A stretch of 9,534 nucleotides of DNA, taken from the NCBI GenBank assembly GCA_964538565.1, contig CAZIGW010000306.1, positions 1 to 9,534 of the forward strand. Reading direction: 5' to 3'. Of this stretch, positions 5,302-9,534 are shown piece after piece. Source of the stretch: CAYVBN01 sp964538565. GTDB lineage: Bacteria; Pseudomonadota; Alphaproteobacteria; Rhizobiales; Xanthobacteraceae. The notes under the pieces are model-generated. The model saw only the letters and a list, made by a program, of their open reading frames with translations, did no database searches and was not told the origin of the DNA. The first letter of the stretch is position 1. Each line of letters starts with the position of its first letter. The translations under genes and the position numbers were made by a program.

Positions 5302-7754
5302 GACTGCGGGCCCTGCCGTCAATTTTCGGTCTGGCCTTGGGCGGTACCGTTCGCAAGTCGCGACAGACTGCCGTCCCGATCCAATTCGGCGCTCCTTCGC
5401 TGCGCGGGCGCCTGTTCGGGAAATATGTCGCCCTGTTCGCGACCGTGGTGTGCGTCGCGCTCCTCGCCAACGCGCTCCTCGAAATCCTGTTTCTCTACCG
5501 CGAGCAGGAATCCGCCGCCGTACGCATCCAGCACGAGCAGGCGGAAGCGGCCGCGGCGAAGATCGGGCGTTTCGTCGAGGAAATCGAGGCGCAGCTCGGA
5601 TGGACCACGCAGCTGCCGTGGAGCGCGGACACCCTCGAACAGCGCCGTATCGACGCGCTGCGCCTGCTGCGGCAGGTGCCGGCGATCACCGAGCTTGCGC
5701 AGATCGACCCCACCGGCCGCGAGCGGCTGCGCGTCTCGCGCGTCGCCATGGATGTGCTCGACAGCAATATCGATTTCTCGGCCGATCCGAAATTCACCGA
5801 AGCGGTCGCCCACAAGCGATACTACGGTCCGGTCCAGTTCCGACAGAATTCGGAACCGCACATGATCCTGTCGCTCGCCGGCGTGAGCCGCGGCAACGGC
5901 GTGAGCGTCGCCGACGTCAACCTGAAATTCGTCTGGGACGTCGTCTCGCAGATCAAGGTGGGCCAGAGCGGACAGGCCTACGTGGTCGACGCCGGCGGCC
6001 GTCTCGTGGCGCATCCCGAGATCAGCCTCGTGCTTCGCAACACCGACCTGTCGCACCTCGCGCAGGTCCAGGCCGCGCGTGCGGCCACCTCCGACGATAC
6101 GGCGCAGCCCGCACAGGTCGCGCGCGATCTGCGCGGCCGCCGCGTGCTCACCGCCCATGCGCCGGTCGAGCCGCTCGGCTGGCTGGTGTTCGTCGAGATG
6201 CCGGTCGAGGAGGCCTACGCCCCGCTCTATGCCACGATTCAGCGCACCGGGTTCGTTTTCCTGGCGGCGCTCGGCCTCGCCTTCCTGGCCGGCCTCTTTC
6301 TTGCCCGCCGCATGGTCGGCCCGATCGAGGCACTGCGCGCGGGAGCGGCGCGCATCGGCAGCGGCGACCTTTCGCAGCGCCTCTCGATCAAGACCGGCGA
6401 CGAACTCGAGGCGCTCGCCGACCAGTTCAACGACATGGCGGCGCGGCTGCAGGACTCATACGCCGACCTCGAGAAGAAGGTCGAGATCCGCACCCGCGAA
6501 CTCGCCCAGTCGGTGCGCGAACTGCGCGCGCTCGGCGAGGTCAGCCAGGCGGTCAACGCCAGTCTCGACCTGGAAAACGTGCTGACCACCATCGTGGCCA
6601 AGGCGGTCCAGCTCTCGAACACCGAAGCCGGCGCGATCTACGTCTTCGACGAGGCCGAGCGCGTCTTTCACCTGCGCGCGACCTACGGCATGGACACGGC
6701 GATGATCGACGCCCTTTCCGAGCAGCGCATCTCGCTGGCGAACAGGCGCATCTCGGCCGCGGTCCAGAAGCGCGAGCCGGTACAGATCCCGGATCTGCGC
6801 AACGAGGTGCCCAATCCGCTCAATCGCGTGCTGCTCGGCGGCGGCTACCGGGCCCTCCTGCTCGCCCCGCTGATGCGGCGGGAGGAGATCATCGGCATGC
6901 TCGTGGTCCGCCGCAAGGAGCCGGGCGCGTTTCCCAAGGCGACCGTCGACCTGCTCAGGACCTTCGCGTCCCACTCGGTGCTGGCGCTGCAGAACGCGCG
7001 CCTGTTCACGGAAATCGACGAGAAGAGCCGCCAGCTCGAGATCGCCAGCAGGCACAAGTCGCAGTTCCTCGCCAACATGAGCCATGAGCTGCGCACGCCG
7101 CTCAACGCCATCCTTGGCTATGCCGAGCTGATCCACGACAACATCTACGGGCCGGTTCCCGACAAGATGCTGCGCGTGCTCGAGCGCATCCAGGCCAACG
7201 GCCAGCACCTGCTCGGGCTCATCAACGACATTCTCGACCTGACGAAGATCGAGGCCGGGCAGCTCAAGCTGGCGCTCGTCGACTATTCGCTCGACGACGT
7301 CATCCACGGCGTCGTCCATTCGGTCGAGCCGCTGGCGCTGGAGAAGAACCTCAAACTGGTCGCCGAAATTCCCGCCGGCCTGCCGGTAGGCCACGCCGAC
7401 GAACGCCGCATCGCACAGGTCCTGCTCAACCTCGTCGGCAACGCCATCAAGTTCACGGAAACCGGCGGCGTGACCATCCGGGCGGCGGCCGAGGGCGGCA
7501 GCTTCCTGGTCAGCGTGCACGACACCGGCCCGGGAATTTCCGCGGCCGATCAACGCAAGGTGTTCGACGAATTCGAGCAGGTCGACAGCTCCTCGACGCG
7601 CTCGAAGGGCGGCGCCGGCCTCGGTCTGTCGATCGCCAAACGCATCGTCGCGATGCATGGCGGCCGCATCTGGGTCGAGTCCACGCTCGGGCAGGGATCG
7701 ACGTTTTCCTTCTCCCTCCCGATCATCGTCGAACGGCAGGTAGCTTCATCATGA
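5298..7754 (+). CDS. Membrane sensor histidine kinase (dCache-HAMP-GAF-HisKA-HATPase)
   Basis: An 818-aa sensor kinase. After a 40-residue N-terminal tail comes TM1 (about 42-66), then a periplasmic Cache-type sensor (67-314) with 'YYGPVQF' and 'GQAYVVDAGGRLVAHPE', then TM2 (318-336). HAMP follows (337-390, 'VGPIEALRAG'), then a short coiled coil (390-421), a GAF domain (about 422-570), and HisKA with phospho-acceptor His596 in 'SHELRTPLN'. The ATPase domain has the N box (Asn711, Asn715), G1 'DTGPGI' (742-747), F box 'FDEFEQVD' (756-763) and G2 'GGAGLGLS' (771-778). All catalytic boxes are intact. There is no attached receiver; two receiver genes follow directly. The start overlaps the binding-protein stop by 4 bp, and the gene likewise overlaps the next one. 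It probably senses a periplasmic ligand directly or via the bound SBP, with a second cytoplasmic input through GAF. Confidence 0.93.
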   Translation: MRLRALPSIFGLALGGTVRKSRQTAVPIQFGAPSLRGRLFGKYVALFATVVCVALLANALLEILFLYREQESAAVRIQHEQAEAAAAKIGRFVEEIEAQLGWTTQLPWSADTLEQRRIDALRLLRQVPAITELAQIDPTGRERLRVSRVAMDVLDSNIDFSADPKFTEAVAHKRYYGPVQFRQNSEPHMILSLAGVSRGNGVSVADVNLKFVWDVVSQIKVGQSGQAYVVDAGGRLVAHPEISLVLRNTDLSHLAQVQAARAATSDDTAQPAQVARDLRGRRVLTAHAPVEPLGWLVFVEMPVEEAYAPLYATIQRTGFVFLAALGLAFLAGLFLARRMVGPIEALRAGAARIGSGDLSQRLSIKTGDELEALADQFNDMAARLQDSYADLEKKVEIRTRELAQSVRELRALGEVSQAVNASLDLENVLTTIVAKAVQLSNTEAGAIYVFDEAERVFHLRATYGMDTAMIDALSEQRISLANRRISAAVQKREPVQIPDLRNEVPNPLNRVLLGGGYRALLLAPLMRREEIIGMLVVRRKEPGAFPKATVDLLRTFASHSVLALQNARLFTEIDEKSRQLEIASRHKSQFLANMSHELRTPLNAILGYAELIHDNIYGPVPDKMLRVLERIQANGQHLLGLINDILDLTKIEAGQLKLALVDYSLDDVIHGVVHSVEPLALEKNLKLVAEIPAGLPVGHADERRIAQVLLNLVGNAIKFTETGGVTIRAAAEGGSFLVSVHDTGPGISAADQRKVFDEFEQVDSSSTRSKGGAGLGLSIAKRIVAMHGGRIWVESTLGQGSTFSFSLPIIVERQVASS

Positions 7755-8119
7755 CACGTATCCTGGTGGTCGAGGATCAAGAGGACAATCGGCAGATCCT
7801 GCGCGATCTCCTGACCAACGCCGGATACGACCTCGTCGAGGCGGAGAACGGCGAGGAAGCCTTGACGGCGGCCGAGCGGCAACGGCCCGACCTGATCCTG
7901 ATGGACATCCAGCTTCCGGTGCTCGACGGCTACGAGGCGACGCGCCGCCTCAAGGCGCATCCTGAGCTGCGCGCCACCCCGATCATCGTCATCACCTCCT
8001 ATGCGCTGAGCGGCGACGAGGACAAGGCCTTCGCGGCCGGCTGCGATGCCTACGTGACAAAGCCATACAGTCCCCGCATGCTGCTGGCCAAGATCCGGGA
8101 ATTCCTTCCGCAGTCCTGA
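7751..8119 (+). CDS. Single-domain response regulator (CheY/DivK-like)
   Basis: A 122-aa stand-alone receiver domain. The acidic pocket is Glu8-Asp9, the phospho-acceptor is Asp52 in 'LILMDIQLP', the switch Thr is Thr82 in 'VITSYA', and the conserved Lys is Lys104 in 'YVTKPYSP'. The sequence 'MDIQLPVLDGYEATRRLK' is typical of the DivK/CheY-like receivers that follow HisKA kinases in alphaproteobacteria. No output domain is present, so it acts by protein contact, as a phosphate sink or as a relay. It starts in an ATGA overlap with the kinase gene, which makes it the most direct partner of that kinase. Functional equivalence to cell-cycle DivK is not implied. Confidence 0.93.
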   Translation: MTRILVVEDQEDNRQILRDLLTNAGYDLVEAENGEEALTAAERQRPDLILMDIQLPVLDGYEATRRLKAHPELRATPIIVITSYALSGDEDKAFAAGCDAYVTKPYSPRMLLAKIREFLPQS

Positions 8120-8122
8120 CGC

Positions 8123-8127
8123 GGAGG
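8123..8127 (+). promoter_or_regulatory. Shine-Dalgarno of the receiver-cyclase gene
   Basis: GGAGG lies 5 bases before the ATG at 8133, in the only non-overlapping junction of this operon. It is much stronger than the sites before the kinase and the small receiver, so the cyclase can be translated independently of coupling. Confidence 0.6.
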
Positions 8128-8132
8128 TCGGC

Positions 8133-9260
8133 ATGAACAGTCCCGCGCGCATCCTCATCGTCGACGACAACGACTCCAACCGCGACATCCTCGCCACCCG
8201 GCTCGAAACGCACGGCTACGAGACGTTGCAGGCGGCCGACGGCGAGGAGGCGCTGCTGCTGGTGCGCCAGGCGCTTCCCGACGTGATCCTGCTCGACGTG
8301 ATGATGCCGAAGCTCGACGGCTTCGAGGTCTGCCGCCGCCTCAAGAGCGACCCCGCCCTTCCGTTCATTCCCGTCATCCTGGTGACCGCGAAGGCCGAGA
8401 CCAAGGACGTGGTCGCCGGGCTCGACGCCGGCGCCGACGAATACCTGACAAAGCCGATCGACCAGGCGGCGCTCGCCGCCCGCGTCCGCTCGATGCTCCG
8501 GGTCAAGGCGCTGCACGACGAGGTGCAGGCGCAGGCCGCCGACCTCGCCGAGTGGAGCCGCACGCTCGAAAAGCGCGTCGCCGATCAGCTCGCCGAGATC
8601 GAGCGCGTCAGCCGGCTCAAGCGCTTCCTCGCCCCGCAAGTCGCCGAACTGATCCTCTCGGCCGGCGACGACCGTGTGCTCGACAGCCATCGTGGCGAGG
8701 TCGCGGTCGTCTTTTGCGACCTGCGCGGCTTCACCGCCTTCGCCGAAGCGACGGCGCCCGAGGAGGTGATGCAGGTGCTGCGCGACTACCACGCCTGTCT
8801 CGGGGCGCTGATCCACCGCTTCGAGGGCACGCTCGAACGCTTCACCGGCGACGGGCTCATGGTCATGTTCAACGACCCGCTGCCCTGCCCCAATCCCTCG
8901 GCCCGGGCCGTGCGCATGGCGGTCGAGATGCGCGACCGCACCGGCGAGCTCGTGCGCAAGTGGCGCGAGGAGGGACACGATCTCGGCTTCGCGCTCGGCA
9001 TCGCCTACGGCTACGCCACGCTCGGCCGCATAGGCTTCGAAGGGCGGCTCGACTATGCGGCGATCGGCACCGTCACCAACCTGGCGGCGCGCCTGTGCGG
9101 CGAAGCGAGCGCCGGCCAGATCCTGGTCGACCCGAAGGTGCACGCCGAGATCGCCGGCGTCGCCCGCACCGAGCCAGTCGGCGACCTGGCGCTCAAGGGC
9201 TTCCGCCGGCCCGTGAAGGTCTACAACGTGCTCAGCCTCGAACCGGTGCCGGTGGCGTGA
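8133..9260 (+). CDS. Receiver-linked class III adenylate/guanylate cyclase
   Basis: A 375-aa cytoplasmic protein. Residues 1-125 are a PleD-like receiver with Asp11-Asp12, phospho-acceptor Asp55 ('VILLDVMMP'), Thr85 and Lys107 ('YLTKPID'). Residues 126-165 form a coiled-coil signalling helix. The class III cyclase domain (about 185-370) has metal-binding Asp196 in 'VFCDLRGFT' and Asp240 in 'FTGDGLMVMF', and transition-state Asn316 and Arg320 in 'TVTNLAAR'. The two purine-specifying positions, usually Lys and Asp, read Arg236 and Ala309, so ATP versus GTP use cannot be settled from sequence; cAMP is the default guess. Phosphorylation by the kinase encoded upstream probably controls dimerisation and activity. 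It lies 13 bp after the small receiver gene, the last gene of the operon. The CRP-type site at the operon head hints at feedback by its product. Confidence 0.92.
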   Translation: MNSPARILIVDDNDSNRDILATRLETHGYETLQAADGEEALLLVRQALPDVILLDVMMPKLDGFEVCRRLKSDPALPFIPVILVTAKAETKDVVAGLDAGADEYLTKPIDQAALAARVRSMLRVKALHDEVQAQAADLAEWSRTLEKRVADQLAEIERVSRLKRFLAPQVAELILSAGDDRVLDSHRGEVAVVFCDLRGFTAFAEATAPEEVMQVLRDYHACLGALIHRFEGTLERFTGDGLMVMFNDPLPCPNPSARAVRMAVEMRDRTGELVRKWREEGHDLGFALGIAYGYATLGRIGFEGRLDYAAIGTVTNLAARLCGEASAGQILVDPKVHAEIAGVARTEPVGDLALKGFRRPVKVYNVLSLEPVPVA

Positions 9261-9279
9261 CGCTTCGGATCAAGCCCTC

Positions 9280-9307
9280 GGGCGTCCGTGCGAACGTCCC
9301 AACTTTT
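9280..9307 (+). terminator. Weak intrinsic terminator candidate
   Basis: GGGCGT (9280-9285) can pair with ACGTCC (9294-9299), with one G-T wobble and an 8-base loop. TTTT follows at 9304-9307 after a short spacer. It lies in the 51-bp gap between the convergent cyclase and M29-like genes, where a terminator is expected. The stem is short and the T-run brief, so the call is tentative. Confidence 0.3.
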
Positions 9308-9311
9308 CCTG

Positions 9312-9534
9312 TCAGCCCTCGACCGGCACGAGGAACTTGCCCTCCTCGATCCGCTTCACGCCGTCGACATACAGCGTCGGGTGCAGGATCACCCCGTCCA
9401 TGTGGATCTTGGACTTGACCGAGCCGCCGACGTCGACGTTCGTGCCGAGGCCGAAATGCAGCGTGCCCATGATGTTCTTGTCTTCGCGCTGGATTCCCCG
9501 GACCACGGCCTTGGCGTTGACGCCGACCGACGCT
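9312..9534 (-). CDS. M29 aminopeptidase / NicX-like metalloenzyme, C-terminal part
   Basis: The last 73 or so residues of a minus-strand gene whose 5' part lies beyond the right edge; the frame stays open to the edge, and the GTG at 9504-9506 is an internal Val codon. The visible part shows the family's closing motifs: 'GTLHFGLGTN', with a metal-ligand-type His at 9456-9458, and 'HMDGVILHPTLYVDG', with His 9402-9404 and Asp 9396-9398. In M29 enzymes (AmpS/AmpT) equivalent His and Asp residues bind the metals. The same fold includes NicX-type 2,5-dihydroxypyridine dioxygenases, so peptidase versus ring-cleaving activity cannot be decided from this fragment. It runs convergent to the signalling operon and is probably not functionally linked to it. 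Confidence 0.82.
   Translation of the reverse strand, partial: ASVGVNAKAVVRGIQREDKNIMGTLHFGLGTNVDVGGSVKSKIHMDGVILHPTLYVDGVKRIEEGKFLVPVEG

Noticed and set aside
5450..7087. 545-codon plus-strand frame inside the kinase gene
   Set aside because: Arg/Ala/Gly-rich alternate frame of a well-defined kinase with intact catalytic boxes.
7992..9143. 383-codon minus-strand frame across the receiver-cyclase gene
   Set aside because: Antisense shadow; the plus strand has complete receiver and cyclase motifs.
9261..9311. Strong bidirectional terminator between convergent genes
   Set aside because: Only a short wobble-containing stem with TTTT is visible, so only a weak candidate was listed.

Overview
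The window is uniformly GC-rich, densely coded, and looks like an alphaproteobacterial chromosome, most plausibly Hyphomicrobiales or Rhodospirillales. The clues are paralogous PF04392-type binding proteins with an 'M-K-R-R-x-F-I-A-L-L' signal peptide, DivK/PleD-style receivers, and a receiver-cyclase carrying an 'ERFTGDGLMV' motif. This placement is inferred from gene content; there is no rRNA or other marker gene. No RNA genes, insertion sequences, phage genes or CRISPR arrays were seen.

Region A (1-4088, + strand) is an apparent operon. It opens with the 3' part of a PF04392-type substrate-binding protein gene. Twelve bases later comes a DUF692/MNIO enzyme (multinuclear non-heme iron-dependent oxidase, GTG start). 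A 242-aa protein follows, resembling an MNIO partner, with a 41-bp overlap. Last is a 657-aa protein that fuses a GT4-type glycosyltransferase to a C-terminal PqqD/RRE-like domain (GTGA overlap). MNIO enzymes with a partner protein are known to modify cysteine- or Asp-containing ribosomal peptides (methanobactin, 3-thiaGlu, bufferin and related systems). The C-terminal domain of the partner and that of the glycosyltransferase look homologous by eye, so the two may recognise the same peptide. No precursor peptide gene is visible here. This is the least ordinary part of the window and could be an uncharacterised peptide oxidation/glycosylation system.

Region B (4089-4311) is intergenic. It holds an 8-bp inverted repeat, a perfect TGTGA-N6-TCACA CRP-type site and a plausible -10 element.

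Region C (4312-9260, + strand) is a signalling operon. It encodes a second exported PF04392-type binding protein, a hybrid-less histidine kinase (dCache, HAMP, GAF, HisKA, HATPase), a single-domain receiver, and a receiver fused to a class III nucleotidyl cyclase. The first three genes are joined by ATGA overlaps; the fourth follows 13 bp later with a strong Shine-Dalgarno. The layout suggests that a periplasmic ligand is sensed, phosphate flows to two receivers, and cyclic nucleotide output is controlled. A CRP-type site at the head of an operon that ends in a cyclase gene suggests feedback.

Region D (9261-9534) has a short gap with a weak terminator candidate, then the 3' end of a convergent minus-strand gene for an M29 aminopeptidase/NicX-like metalloenzyme.
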